DNA of 64,000 nucleotides from CAZEBW01 sp964510205 (GTDB taxonomy: Bacteria > Chloroflexota > Anaerolineae > VGOG01), in assembly GCA_964510205.1 (NCBI GenBank), contig CAZEBW010000004.1, forward strand, positions 28,484-92,483, given 5' to 3'. Below the pieces are notes generated by a model. The model saw only the letters and a list, made by a program, of their open reading frames with translations. It did no database searches and had not been told where the DNA came from. Below are positions 27,150 to 36,061 of the stretch, piece by piece. The translations under genes were made by a program, and so were the position numbers. Each line of letters begins with the position of its first letter. Within the stretch, counting starts at the first letter, position 1.

Positions 27150-28832
27150 CTAAGCTATGTAGCCCAGTCCCTTCAGCCGCTCCAGGATCAGCTCCCTGTC
27201 CTCTCCGACGTAGTCCTGGCTGCTCTCCGCTTTTTCCAAAGAGGGCTCGCCATAAGTTACCCGATGGGATTTCAGGAATCCGGGAGTAAAAGCCTTCTGC
27301 AAAACCTTGCCTTCCAGGTCGGAGGGTAGAGGTAGCCCCATAGCGTAAAGGATGGTGGGAGCGAGGTCAATGATCTGAGCCTCGTCTAAGCTCTCGCCGG
27401 CTTTGACACCTCCGCCGTGTAGGATCAATATACCATCCATACTGTGATGGCCCGTCTGTCCATAGCTGGGCTCGATGACGCGATTTGAACCGAAATCCGC
27501 ATGGCCGAAGGAAACGTACTTGGAGCGCTCAGTATGCAGAACCAGATCGGGCATCCTGTCCAGGCTTTTCCCCTGGAATATCTCCTCTTTTCTATAAGCC
27601 CTTTTGATCACCTTCTCGCCGCTTTGAGGATCGCGCAAGCTCTGCGCTTCGCCGATTAACCTGTCTCGCAGCCTCTCGTACTCCCGCCCCGGCTCGACAA
27701 TTCCCTGCGGGTACTTTTCCTTGAGATTGATGTAGACCTGCCCGAAGTTGCCCACGGCGAAGGCCCTGGTCTTCGACCAGTTGACATCGGAGAAGGAGAG
27801 GAAGAGCTTTTTCAGGAGGCCGAGGGATTTCCCCCGTTTCACGTTTGCCCGCAGGCCGCTTAGGCCCAAATACGTCGCTAGCTTCAGGATATTCATGGGG
27901 GTGAATCCCGCCTGGAACATAGCATACTTGGCCAGGCTGAGCGGATCTTTCTTCAGGCTCAGCAAGCCCAATTGGCGCAGCCAGTTGTTGACGTGGAAGA
28001 AACGATGGAAGGGACCGAATCCGTGATCCGACATCACCACAACGATGGTATCCTCGTCCGCTTGAGCCAGAATCCGACCCAGGTGGCGGTCAATCTCCCG
28101 ATAGAAGCTCAGGATGGACTCCCTGTGCAGATCTGCCTGGATGGGATCGTATAGAGGGTGCTTTTCGTCGAGGAGATGCCAGAGCTCATGTTGCAGCAAA
28201 TCCACCGATTCGAAGACAGAGACGAAGAAATCCCACTCCCTGTTCTCCAGCAGGTAAAGCACAGCCTCGACTCTTTGGGCCTCGAACGCTTTCACATCCT
28301 CAACGAAACGTTCAATGTTACCAGATCGGTTGCCCTCAGGCGGGGAGAGCGGGAAATCCCCCACCTTTCGCCGCAGCTCTTCCCTGAGCGAAGGGGGATA
28401 GGTGTAATCGCTATCGGGACCAGGGGCCATAAAAGAGCTGACGATGAAGCCGTTCACCGCCTCGGGGGGATAGGTGACGGGAAAGCTCACTAGCCCCACC
28501 TTGCAGCCAGCATCGCTGATGAGATTCCACAGCGTCCTTGAGGTTCTGAAGGTGGCGTTGGCGACAGATACCTGATAGCTGCCAGGGCGGGGAAAGACGA
28601 AATCCACCAACCCGTGTTGTCCAGGGTTCTTGCCCGTGGCGAAGGATGTCCAGGCCGAGGCCGAGACGGGAGGGATGGTGGTGGTCAGGGCTCCGACCGT
28701 CCCTTCGCTCATCAACCTTTGCAGGGTAGGCAATTTGCCGTCCCTGGCCCAAGGCCGGAGCAGGTCGAAAGTGGCGCCGTCCAGTCCTATTACCAACACT
28801 CTTCTGTTCTCCGCGGCGTTCTCAGCAAACAT
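27150..28832 (-). CDS. Type I phosphodiesterase / nucleotide pyrophosphatase family protein
   Basis: 560 residues, paralogous to the following gene along their length. Motifs: VIGLDGATFDLL (14-25), SASAWTSFATGKNPGQHGL, VVMSDHGFGPFHRF near 290, TGHHSMDG near 455. Metal-dependent hydrolase of the alkaline-phosphatase superfamily; in this family the substrates are nucleotide sugars, phospholipid head groups or similar, and the glycan operon suggests a lipid- or sugar-linked phosphate. The ATG at 28832 follows a strong promoter by only 20 nt, so this gene heads the operon running down to 12128. Confidence 0.8.
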   Translation of the reverse strand: MFAENAAENRRVLVIGLDGATFDLLRPWARDGKLPTLQRLMSEGTVGALTTTIPPVSASAWTSFATGKNPGQHGLVDFVFPRPGSYQVSVANATFRTSRTLWNLISDAGCKVGLVSFPVTYPPEAVNGFIVSSFMAPGPDSDYTYPPSLREELRRKVGDFPLSPPEGNRSGNIERFVEDVKAFEAQRVEAVLYLLENREWDFFVSVFESVDLLQHELWHLLDEKHPLYDPIQADLHRESILSFYREIDRHLGRILAQADEDTIVVVMSDHGFGPFHRFFHVNNWLRQLGLLSLKKDPLSLAKYAMFQAGFTPMNILKLATYLGLSGLRANVKRGKSLGLLKKLFLSFSDVNWSKTRAFAVGNFGQVYINLKEKYPQGIVEPGREYERLRDRLIGEAQSLRDPQSGEKVIKRAYRKEEIFQGKSLDRMPDLVLHTERSKYVSFGHADFGSNRVIEPSYGQTGHHSMDGILILHGGGVKAGESLDEAQIIDLAPTILYAMGLPLPSDLEGKVLQKAFTPGFLKSHRVTYGEPSLEKAESSQDYVGEDRELILERLKGLGYIA

Positions 28833-28851
28833 ATCTTACCTCAGTGGACGG

Positions 28852-28880
28852 ATTATAGACGAAAGCGTGGGTAAAGTCAA
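28852..28880 (-). promoter_or_regulatory. Sigma-70-type promoter of the glycan operon
   Basis: On the minus strand TTGACT (28880-28875), 17 bp, TATAAT (28857-28852). It lies 20 nt upstream of the first phosphodiesterase-like gene, so the leader is very short. Confidence 0.75.
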
Positions 28881-28954
28881 TGCAGGCCAAACAGCATTTT
28901 CCCCCTCGTTGTAGAGGGGGATGACGATAGATCCGTCTGCTTTCACCTCTGCGA

Positions 28955-28988
28955 CCCTCCCGCAGACTCTGAGCCTGCGGGAGGGTGT
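28955..28988 (-). terminator. Hairpin after the LVIVD propeller gene
   Basis: ACCCTCCCGCAG and CTGCGGGAGGGT arms around a short loop, 15-50 nt past the propeller stop on the minus strand. It lacks a good T run, so termination is only probable. Confidence 0.5.
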
Positions 28989-29002
28989 TATTGGCTGTCG
29001 GT

Positions 29003-31228
29003 CTATGGCCCGAAGTTCTTGAGCACCAGCGGCAAATAGACGTGGTAGGCGGATGTCGGCGTTGTCGTGGATGTGGCAGTGCTGGTTGCGGTAGGCGTAG
29101 GTGTGCGGGTGGCCGTTGGTGTGTTGGTCAGCGTTGGAGTCAGCGTGTTTGTAGGCGTTGGTGTGTTAGTCGGTGTTGAGCTTGGCGTGGCGGTAGAGGT
29201 TGATGTAGAGGTGGGCGTCGGCGTAGGCTCGTCTGTGATGCGCAAGATGAGGAGGCCACCTGCGTTATCGGCCACGTAGACGTAGTCCCCGGCCACCTGA
29301 ACGCCTCTGGCATCGCCGGGCGTGTCAAAGGCCCCAACTTCGATGGGATTTTCCTTGTCAGCCACGGAGACGATCCGCAGGCCAGCGCTTCCATAGGCCA
29401 CGTAGGCGAGGTTTCCTACGACCTGAACGTCGAAGGCCCAGCCACGGATGTCAAATGAGCCGACCTCGGTGGGATGGGCCTTGTCGGCCACCGAGATGAT
29501 CCGCAGACCGCCCCCCCGATCGGCGACGTAGGCATAACTGCCAGCCACGTGCACACCGCTTGCCCGGTCGGGTGTATCGCAGAAGCCTTCCTCTGTAGGA
29601 TTGGCCTTGTCGGCAATGGAGATGACGCGCAGCCCGCTTTCTCCGTCGGCGACGTAAGCGTGGTTGCCGACCACGTGCACGCCGCTTGCCTGGTCGGGTG
29701 TATCGCAGAAGCCTTCCTCTGTGGGATTGGCCTCATCGGCAACGGAGATGATGCGCAGCCCGCTTTCTCCATCGGCGACGTAGGCATAAGCCGCTGTCGC
29801 TTCCGAGGCCGCTGCCGCTTCGCCCACTACATGAACGCCTTTGGCGTCATCGGGCGTCTCGGCGAAGCTGACTTCGGTGGGGTTTGCTTTGTCCGAAACG
29901 GAGATGACGCGCAGCCCAGCCACGCCATCGGCGACGTAGGCGTAAGCCGCTGCCGCTTCCGAGGCCGCTGTCGCTTCCGAGGCCGCTTCTGCTTCCGAGT
30001 CACCCACCACGTAAACGCCCTTAGCCGAACCAGTGGTATTCCAGAAGCCTTCTTCTGTAGGATTGGCCTTGTCGGCCACCGAGATGACTCTAAGTCCCTC
30101 GTCCCACTCAGCGACGTAGGCATAGTTCACTTCCGAGGCCGCTTCCACATAAACATCCCTTGCCTCGCCAGCGGTGTCGAAGAAGCCTTCCTCTGTCGGA
30201 CTGGCCTTGTCGGCCACGGAGATGACTCGGAGGCCGCCTGTCTCATCGGCGACGTAAGCGCGGTTGTCAGCTACGTGAACGTCGAACGCTCGGTCGGGTG
30301 TGTCACAGGAACCGACTTCAGTGGGATTCTCCTTGTCGGCCACCGAGATGACCCGCAGCCCGCCGTAGTTGTGGGCGATGTAGGCATGGTCGCCCACAAC
30401 GTGGACCTTCCTGGCATAGCCAGATAGGTCCAGATGGCCAGTCTCAGAAGGATTCTGCTTGTGGGCGACTGAGATCACCCGCAGACCTCTATCCCAATTG
30501 GTGACGTAGGCGTGGGCCGCTCCCGCTTCCGAGTCGTCCATGACGTGAACGCCATTGGCCGAGCCTGGCATATCGAAGAAGCCGACCTCGGTGGGGTTGG
30601 CCTTGTCGGCGACGGAGATGATCCGAAGCCCTCCGGTTCCAGCAGCGACGTAGGCGTAGGCTCCCAAAACGTGGACGTCTTCTGCCGAGTCGGGCGTGTA
30701 GAGGGAGCCTACCTCGGTTGGATTCGCCTTGTCAGCAACGGAAATGATCCGCAGCCCGCTCCACTCGTCGGCCAGGTAGGCGTACTCGCCAACGACATGA
30801 ACGCTGTGGGCACGGTCCAAATCTAGGTGACCTACCTCAGTGGGGTTGCCTTTGTCGGCAAGCGAGATGATCCTTAGGCCCCCGTCCCCAGCGGCGATAT
30901 AAGCGTAGGCCGTTTCCACTTCCGAGTCCCCTTCCACGTGGATGTCCCTCACGATGCCGGGGAGCGCTTCAGTGCGTCCCATCTCGGTGGGGTTGGCCGG
31001 ATCGGAGACATCCACGATGACCAGCTTCAGCCCGTTGCCGACATAAGCGTACTGTCCGGCGACGTGAACGGCGTGAGTCGCTCCCCTAATCTGGCCCACT
31101 AACTCCAGCGCCAAACCGTTCTGGGCGCCCTGGGGCGGAAGGGCCAGCCCCGAAAGGGAAGTGCCCGCCAGGATAAGTGCGAGGCTGATGACGACCGGGG
31201 CAATCTTCCAGAGATGTTCTTTGTTCAT
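29003..31228 (-). CDS. Secreted LVIVD-repeat beta-propeller protein with YLPLVLKN tail
   Basis: Start chosen at ATG 31228 (MNKEHLWKI), behind GGAAGGAAAG; about 741 residues. A signal peptide (ISLALILAGTSLSGLA) is followed by 14 repeats of about 45 residues with the pattern HVVGxYAYVADxxxGLRIISVADKANPTEVG, the LVIVD family. Fourteen repeats would suit two seven-bladed propellers. Five repeats carry Ser/Glu/Ala insertions (such as SEATAASEAAA) in the same loop, made from CTTCCGAG/GAGGCCGCT units. A Pro/Thr/Ser linker of about 50 residues leads to the C-terminal VYLPLVLKNFGP. Probably surface-displayed; ligand unknown. Confidence 0.82.
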   Translation of the reverse strand: MNKEHLWKIAPVVISLALILAGTSLSGLALPPQGAQNGLALELVGQIRGATHAVHVAGQYAYVGNGLKLVIVDVSDPANPTEMGRTEALPGIVRDIHVEGDSEVETAYAYIAAGDGGLRIISLADKGNPTEVGHLDLDRAHSVHVVGEYAYLADEWSGLRIISVADKANPTEVGSLYTPDSAEDVHVLGAYAYVAAGTGGLRIISVADKANPTEVGFFDMPGSANGVHVMDDSEAGAAHAYVTNWDRGLRVISVAHKQNPSETGHLDLSGYARKVHVVGDHAYIAHNYGGLRVISVADKENPTEVGSCDTPDRAFDVHVADNRAYVADETGGLRVISVADKASPTEEGFFDTAGEARDVYVEAASEVNYAYVAEWDEGLRVISVADKANPTEEGFWNTTGSAKGVYVVGDSEAEAASEATAASEAAAAYAYVADGVAGLRVISVSDKANPTEVSFAETPDDAKGVHVVGEAAAASEATAAYAYVADGESGLRIISVADEANPTEEGFCDTPDQASGVHVVGNHAYVADGESGLRVISIADKANPTEEGFCDTPDRASGVHVAGSYAYVADRGGGLRIISVADKAHPTEVGSFDIRGWAFDVQVVGNLAYVAYGSAGLRIVSVADKENPIEVGAFDTPGDARGVQVAGDYVYVADNAGGLLILRITDEPTPTPTSTSTSTATPSSTPTNTPTPTNTLTPTLTNTPTATRTPTPTATSTATSTTTPTSAYHVYLPLVLKNFGP
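29790..30145. repeat. GCTTCCGAGGCCGCT loop insertions in the LVIVD gene
   Basis: Clusters at about 29794-29822, 29941-30001 and 30129-30148, with short relatives near 30520 and 30915. All fall in the same loop of different propeller repeats and keep the frame. Confidence 0.6.
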
Positions 31229-31253
31229 CTTTCCTTCCATTCGCTTCTCTTGC

Positions 31254-32459
31254 TCAGGTGATCTGATCTTGCAGAACTCTCTCGTAAAGCGCACCTGTTT
31301 TCTCAGCGATCTTCTCCCAGGTGAAGCTCTGGGCTAGTCTGGCCGCCCCCTCGCCCAGGCGCCGCCGCAGCTCGGCGTTCGACGCCAGTCTGGCAATGGC
31401 CTCGGCCAGCGCGACCGGGGCGTCGGGGGGGACGAGGAGGATGTTCTCTCCATGCACAAGCTCAGGCACGTCCGCTCGTGGGCGGGTGCTGACGGTGGGC
31501 AGGCCATGGGCCAGGGCGGCCATGAAGCTCCCCCGCCGGAACGAGGCCCCGTCCCGGTAGGGCAGCACGCAGATGTCGGAGGCCAGCAAGTTGGCTGAGA
31601 CCTCGGCCTGGGGAGTGTAGCCCGTCCAAAACACGCTATCCGTCAGGCCCAGCTCCGCGATCAAACCTTCGACCCTCTTCAGATAGGCCAGGTTGGTGGG
31701 ATCGCTGGAGCCTACTTTGCCCCCTACCATCATCAGTTGGAGGTTGGAGGTTGATTGCATCAGCCTAGCCAGGGCACGTATCAGGGTTTCGGCTCCTTTG
31801 CTCTTGTTGAGGAAGCCGAAGTAGGAGAGCAGGATGTCATCCGGTCCCACGCCCCAACGGGCTCGCCAGGCCTCGCGGTCGTAGTCCGCCGGCGGTGCGG
31901 GGCTGATGTTGGAGCCGATGGGGATCAGCGATAGGGAGCGGATGGACGAATAATCGGACAGCCTGGCGAAATCCTCGGCGTTGGTGGCGATGACGGCGTC
32001 GCTCCAGCGGGCCAGGGCCAGGTTCACCCACCAGCGCAGGGGGCCGGCTTTGGGGAAGAGGTAGGGCACCTTTAGATCGTGGAAGGTGACTACGGTCAAC
32101 GGATGGTCTTTGGAAGAACGGGACGCGAGGCGCAGCGGCAGGAGATTGATGGCCGGGTGCATGTCGTAGGCGGCTGTCTGGTATTGGATGTTGACGATGT
32201 CGGAGCGGGTCTCGTTCAGTAGCTCGATGATGCGTCGCCAGGAGCCCCAATCCCATTTCTCGATGATAGGGAAAAGGGACAAGTGACCAGTGACAAGGGG
32301 CAGCCCTGATCCCTTGTCCCTAGTCCCTAGTCCCTTGACCGAGGTGATAACGCTGACCTCAACTCCCAGCTCGGCCAGCGCCTTACCCAGCTCGTTGGTG
32401 AAATCTCCCACACCGCCTTGCATGGGTGGGAACTCGCCGCTGATTAGACACACTTTCAT
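31254..32459 (-). CDS. GT4-family glycosyltransferase
   Basis: 401 residues with the GT-B fold of family GT4. The N-terminus reads CLISGEFPPMQGGVGDFTNELGKAL, with the glycine-rich turn and acceptor-side motif. The C-terminal half contains LLSYFGFLNKSKGAETLI, ICVLPYRDGASFRRGS and GLPTVSTRPRADVPELV, the nucleotide-sugar binding region. Retaining transfer of a sugar to a lipid or glycan on the cytoplasmic side is expected; donor unknown. Two heptad-encoded stretches are read in frame: GLGTRDKGSGLPLVTGHLS near 44-62 (32274-32340) and STSNLQL near 237. It precedes the LVIVD propeller with a 26-nt gap. Confidence 0.85.
   Translation of the reverse strand: MKVCLISGEFPPMQGGVGDFTNELGKALAELGVEVSVITSVKGLGTRDKGSGLPLVTGHLSLFPIIEKWDWGSWRRIIELLNETRSDIVNIQYQTAAYDMHPAINLLPLRLASRSSKDHPLTVVTFHDLKVPYLFPKAGPLRWWVNLALARWSDAVIATNAEDFARLSDYSSIRSLSLIPIGSNISPAPPADYDREAWRARWGVGPDDILLSYFGFLNKSKGAETLIRALARLMQSTSNLQLMMVGGKVGSSDPTNLAYLKRVEGLIAELGLTDSVFWTGYTPQAEVSANLLASDICVLPYRDGASFRRGSFMAALAHGLPTVSTRPRADVPELVHGENILLVPPDAPVALAEAIARLASNAELRRRLGEGAARLAQSFTWEKIAEKTGALYERVLQDQIT
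31735..31755. repeat. Short heptad array inside the GT4 gene
   Basis: AGTTGGA, GGTTGGA, GGTTGAT words read in frame as SNLQL. Confidence 0.5.
32274..32340. repeat. Inverted heptad arrays inside the GT4 gene
   Basis: GGGACAA/GTGACCA words, then converging TCCCTTG/TCCCTAG words. Read in frame near residue 50. Confidence 0.65.
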
Positions 32460-32486
32460 GCTTCGGTCCTGCTTTCGAGAACACGG

Positions 32487-32680
32487 ATGTACAGGGTAGT
32501 CCCCCTCTTGGGTGTTGTTGATTGGCCCTCGGTCTGAAGACCTCGGCTGATACAGGAAATCCGTTGAAACGGATTCAGAACAAATGCGATTTATCGCATT
32601 TTATGTCTCAGCCGGGCAATTCATTGCTCGGCAAGGCCAGCAACACTCTACGGGGGGACTACCGAGTACAGGATTTACGG
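32487..32680. repeat. Multi-branched palindromic element in the 32460-32757 gene-free stretch
   Basis: Outer stem: GGTAGTCCCCC pairs with GGGGGGACTACC, then GTGTTG with CAACAC and TGGCC with GGCCA. Inside are the hairpin GGTCTGAAGACC, a stem CGGCTGA/TCAGCCG holding two hairpins (AATCCGTTGAAACGGATT and AATGCGATTTATCGCATT), and the hairpin CCGGGCAATTCATTGCTCGG. No reading frame is supported. It could be a structured RNA or a non-coding mobile element. Confidence 0.7.
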
Positions 32681-32699
32681 ATTTTGCCTCAAGCTGGGT

Positions 32700-32753
32700 A
32701 GCTTCAGTAGATCGCGGTCGCTCCCGTTGAATTGCCAAACCGACTGAGCTTGA
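32700..32753. repeat. Cloverleaf-like palindromic element, decayed copy
   Basis: AGCTTCAGTAGATCGCGG ... GAATTGCCAAA ... ACTGAGCT matches the full copy at 12019-12117 but lacks the second inner hairpin. Confidence 0.6.
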
Positions 32754-32757
32754 TCCG

Positions 32758-33693
32758 TTAATCCTGCGAATCCGCCGTTATCCTCCCTAACACTTGCCAA
32801 TACGACTTAATCCGCGCTGCTCGCAGCGGTCGCTTGTGCCCCACCAGCCACTTGAGGGCTTCTACGATCAGTTGATAGAAATAGGTGACTAGGATAAACA
32901 ACCGCAACGCCTCTGCTTGCCACGGGCCGTGATGCTTGCGGAAATAGCGGATTTTGCTGCGCTGGAATTGGATGTGCTGGAAGGATTTGACCTGCTCGCT
33001 CGATTGCCCCCCGTGGTGGACCACTTTGGCCGTGGACAGGTAGATTATCTTCCAGCCTCGCTCCTGGGCTCGACGGCACCAATCCAATTCCTCAGAGTAC
33101 ATGAAGAAGCCTTCGTCTAGTGGCCCCACCTGTTCGATGGCCTCGCGGCGGGCCAGCAAGCAGGCTCCAGTGACCCAGTCCACCTCTTGCACCTCGTCGT
33201 CCGGGCGGTCTGCGATGTAGTAGCGTCCGGCGACGCGGTTGTGGGGGAACCACTGCTGCATGATCGTGCTTTCCAGGAAAGCGGTGGTCAGGGTCGGGAA
33301 GCGGCGGCGCGAGGACTGGATGCTGCCGTCGGGGTTCAGGAGCTGCGGCCCCAGCGCGCCCACTTGAGGATGCTCGTCCATGTACTCGACCATCGTCGCC
33401 AGCGCGTCGCCGACCACTTCCGTGTCCGGGTTCAGCAGCAGGACGTATCGCCCCCGGCTGACGGCGATGCCCTGGTTGTTGCCCACGGTGAAGCCCACGT
33501 TCTCGCGGTTGGCGATGAGCCGCACCTGGGGGAACTCCTTTTCAACCATCGCTGCGCTGCCATCTGAGGAAGCGTTGTCTACTACGATGACCTCGAGCCG
33601 GAAGTTGGAAGGTGGAAGGTGGAAGATGGAATCGAGACAACGCTTCAGGAGGTCTCGTACATTCCAGTTCACGATCACAATGGACAGATCCAT
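32758..33693 (-). CDS. GT2-family glycosyltransferase (rhamnosyltransferase-like)
   Basis: Start placed at ATG 33693 (MDLSIVIVNWN), giving 311 residues; the frame extends 28 codons further up, but those are read from a heptad array. The GT-A domain has VDNASSDGSAAMV, NRENVGFTVGNNQGI, the LLNPDTEV metal motif, DWVTGACLLARREA and FFMYSEELDWCRRAQERGW, as in inverting GT2 rhamnosyl/dTDP-sugar transferases. It should add one sugar to a lipid-linked glycan at the inner membrane face. FHLPPSNFRLEV near 20-30 is heptad-encoded (33600-33632). Confidence 0.85.
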   Translation of the reverse strand: MDLSIVIVNWNVRDLLKRCLDSIFHLPPSNFRLEVIVVDNASSDGSAAMVEKEFPQVRLIANRENVGFTVGNNQGIAVSRGRYVLLLNPDTEVVGDALATMVEYMDEHPQVGALGPQLLNPDGSIQSSRRRFPTLTTAFLESTIMQQWFPHNRVAGRYYIADRPDDEVQEVDWVTGACLLARREAIEQVGPLDEGFFMYSEELDWCRRAQERGWKIIYLSTAKVVHHGGQSSEQVKSFQHIQFQRSKIRYFRKHHGPWQAEALRLFILVTYFYQLIVEALKWLVGHKRPLRAARIKSYWQVLGRITADSQD

Positions 33694-33741
33694 TCTAACC
33701 TTCGACCTCCAATCTCCAACCTCTAACCTCCAACCTCCATT
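33600..33741. repeat. Inverted heptad arrays around a GT2 start
   Basis: GGAAGTT/GGTGGAA words at 33600-33632 and converging CCTCCAA/CTCCAAC words at 33695-33741. The first is inside the gene and the second just upstream of its ATG. Confidence 0.7.
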
Positions 33742-33860
33742 TGCTAAGACGGCGGCTTCTAGGCCGCCGCGTCTCAAACATCTATCCCCAAGTTACCAAT
33801 TCAGGACTCTCACCCCTCACCGCAAGACAGATGGCCGCCACCTCTCATTGCCTCGTTGCC

Positions 33861-34838
33861 TCATTCTCGCCGCTCTACCACAAAATTGGCTAGGTCGAGC
33901 ATGGCCTGGCGGTATTCGTTGGGGGGCAGGAGCGTGAGGGCCTCGCGGCTCTTGGCGGCGAAACGCTTGGCTTCGGCCGTGGAAGACTCAATCGCTCCCG
34001 ATTCCTTGATCGCTTTCAGCGCTTGCGCCTCATCGCCTCCCCGATCTCGCCCGTTCAGCACGCTGGTCACTGTCTCGTCCTCTGGATGGGCCTCCAGGAA
34101 ATAGAGAGTGGGCAGGGTGAGGATGCCCTGGCGCAGGTCGCTGCCGACAGGCTTTCCCAGCACATCCTCGTTGCCTGCGAAGTCGAGGATGTCGTCCACG
34201 ATTTGAAAGGCCATTCCCAAGTTGTAGCCATAATCGCGCAGGGCTTGTATTTCTGGCTCCGGTGCGCCGCTCAGGACGCCCCCCGCCTCCGTTGAGGCGG
34301 CGAAGAGAGAGGCGGTCTTGCTGTAAATGCGTTGGTAGTAGTATTCCCTAGCGGTAGCCGTTGTTCGCTCCCCCTCTTTGCTGTCAAAGATCTGATTCAA
34401 CTCGCCGCTGCAGATCGTCATCAGGGTTTGGGCGAAGATGGAGACCACGCGCACGCTCTCGGTCTCGGCGGCAAACGCCGCTGATCTGGCGAAGAGGTAA
34501 TCACCGGTCAGCACCGTCGCTGCGCTGTTCCACATGGTATTCAGGGTGGGGTTGCCGCGGCGTAGAAAAGCGTTGTCTATCAAATCGTCGTGGACGAGAG
34601 TGGCTGTGTGCAGCGTCTCCACGGCTGCGGCCAGGGAAGTGACCTTTTCGGCGTCGGCGGGATAGAACTTGCTCGATAGGAGAACCAGAGCAGGGCGCAT
34701 CCGCTTGCCGCCGCCGCTCAGCAGATAGTCCAGTATGGTCCTCATTTGTTCGTATTCGATGCGGTAGACTTCGCGCATCTTGCGCTCTACACGCTCCAGG
34801 TCCTGGCGGATGATTTTGAAGATGGGGATGACCTTCAA
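33861..34838 (-). CDS. Polyprenyl diphosphate synthase
   Basis: 325 residues of the trans-prenyltransferase family. The first Asp-rich region reads LVHDDLIDNAFLRRG near 80 and the second FQIVDDILDFAGNEDVLGKP near 212; GGGKRMRPALVLL near 43 binds isopentenyl diphosphate. It condenses isopentenyl diphosphate onto an allylic primer in the cytoplasm to give a medium-length chain, for quinone side chains or polyprenyl carriers. Chain length cannot be read from sequence alone. The start is a TTG behind AAAGGAAACAG. It is followed by a GT2 gene and preceded by tatD. Confidence 0.88.
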   Translation of the reverse strand: MKVIPIFKIIRQDLERVERKMREVYRIEYEQMRTILDYLLSGGGKRMRPALVLLSSKFYPADAEKVTSLAAAVETLHTATLVHDDLIDNAFLRRGNPTLNTMWNSAATVLTGDYLFARSAAFAAETESVRVVSIFAQTLMTICSGELNQIFDSKEGERTTATAREYYYQRIYSKTASLFAASTEAGGVLSGAPEPEIQALRDYGYNLGMAFQIVDDILDFAGNEDVLGKPVGSDLRQGILTLPTLYFLEAHPEDETVTSVLNGRDRGGDEAQALKAIKESGAIESSTAEAKRFAAKSREALTLLPPNEYRQAMLDLANFVVERRE

Positions 34839-34854
34839 GGCTGTTTCCTTTCGT

Positions 34855-35643
34855 TCAGAGATCTAATGCAAATAGTGCTCGCGCATTGTCCGAGGTAATT
34901 CGCGCCACTTCTTCTACCGACATCTCCTTTAGGCGGGCGATGGCCTGAGCCACCAGCTTTACGTAAGCAGGCTCGTTGCGTTTCCCTCGATGGGGATGGG
35001 GCGTCAGGTAGGGACAATCGGTCTCCACCAGCAGCTTTTCCAGGGGCAGTTGACGGACCAAGTCCCGCAGGCGTCGGGCATTGTCAAAAGTCACGGGGCC
35101 GGCGACGGAGATATAGAAACCCAGTTCGATGGCCTCTTGCGCCATAGCCAAATCGCCGGAGAAGCAGTGCAGAACCCCCGCTGGCTGATGGCTGCTCTTG
35201 GCCCAACGGCGCAGAGTGGCCATAATCTCTTCGTGGGCTTCGCGATCGTGGATGATAACCGGTTTCCCCACTTCGCTCGCCAGGGCCAACTGCTGTTGGA
35301 ATGCCCGGCGCTGCTGATCTCGGGGCGAGAGATCGCGATAGAAGTCCAGCCCGATTTCGCCGATGGCGACCACTTTGGGATGGAGCGCCAAGGCCCCCAG
35401 CTCTTCCAGCATTCTCCTCGTCACGGTCTTGGCGTCGTGAGGGTGCACACCTACCGCTGCGTAGACCTGGGGGTAAGCCTCGGCCAGGGCCACCGCCGCC
35501 TGGCTGGAAGCCAAGTCGGCTCCGACATTGACGATAGTCCTCACCCCAGCGGCCTGGGCTCGCTCGATGACTCGCTTCCGATCGTCGTCGAATTGGGGGA
35601 AGTCGAGATGGGTGTGGGTATCAACCAGCAGCGTGTCTGGCAT
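34855..35643 (-). CDS. tatD: TatD-family metal-dependent DNase
   Basis: 262 residues, full length for the family. Metal-ligand motifs in order: VDTHTHLDFPQF (7-18), GVHPHDAK near 71, IGEIGLDFY near 97, VIIHDREAHEE near 134, LHCFSGD near 158 and LLVETDCPYLTPHP near 202. The amidohydrolase-fold enzyme has 3'-5' exonuclease activity on DNA/RNA in characterised members. The start overlaps the end of the aspartyl protease gene by 23 bases, implying co-translation. Confidence 0.92.
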   Translation of the reverse strand: MPDTLLVDTHTHLDFPQFDDDRKRVIERAQAAGVRTIVNVGADLASSQAAVALAEAYPQVYAAVGVHPHDAKTVTRRMLEELGALALHPKVVAIGEIGLDFYRDLSPRDQQRRAFQQQLALASEVGKPVIIHDREAHEEIMATLRRWAKSSHQPAGVLHCFSGDLAMAQEAIELGFYISVAGPVTFDNARRLRDLVRQLPLEKLLVETDCPYLTPHPHRGKRNEPAYVKLVAQAIARLKEMSVEEVARITSDNARALFALDL

Positions 35644-36061
35644 CTCGTCGTTTCCTGGGCTGAATGAAAGTGGTCTCGTGCTCCTCGAAGATCACCCGGA
35701 AGGTCTCAAGGAAGTCCTGCCTGCCCAGCAAAGGGGGGATGTCATCCCTGTCCAGGAAGCCAAGCGGGATATGCCTCTCCCAGCGACCAAGCTTGACCGT
35801 CACATCACGGCATAGATAAATTGTCTCGCTGCCGCCAATGCCGTGGGTACCGTGTTCTATGCAATCCACATTGACATCTATCCCCAGTAGAGGAGCATAC
35901 CGTTTGGGCATAATGGTGTAATCGGCTCCGGTATCAACTATCATGCTGACGGATACCCAATTGTCCTGCTCTTTCGTCTGGACCAGAACGTCAGCAACAG
36001 GGCGATACACGACGCCGAAGAGATCGGAGGGCACGGCTTTGTGACGGAATTTTAGAGCCAT
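35621..36061 (-). CDS. Retropepsin-like aspartyl protease family protein
   Basis: 146 residues with one aspartyl-protease half: SMIVDTGADYTIMP near 38-51 (catalytic DTGA) and PPLLGRQDFLETFRVIF near 110, the usual second signature of single-domain retropepsins. Such proteins work as dimers. There is no signal peptide or membrane segment, so it is cytoplasmic. It overlaps a DUF5678-type small gene upstream by 10 bases, and the two are probably partners. Nothing else nearby is retroviral or phage-like. Confidence 0.75.
   Translation of the reverse strand: MALKFRHKAVPSDLFGVVYRPVADVLVQTKEQDNWVSVSMIVDTGADYTIMPKRYAPLLGIDVNVDCIEHGTHGIGGSETIYLCRDVTVKLGRWERHIPLGFLDRDDIPPLLGRQDFLETFRVIFEEHETTFIQPRKRRDARHAAG

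Noticed and set aside
29067..29279. Val/Gly-rich plus-strand frame opposite the LVIVD linker
   Set aside because: It is the complement of the Pro/Thr/Ser linker and has no ribosome site or homology.
35621..36061. Retroviral or retrotransposon origin of the aspartyl protease
   Set aside because: No reverse transcriptase, integrase or terminal repeats nearby; single-domain retropepsins are ordinary bacterial genes.
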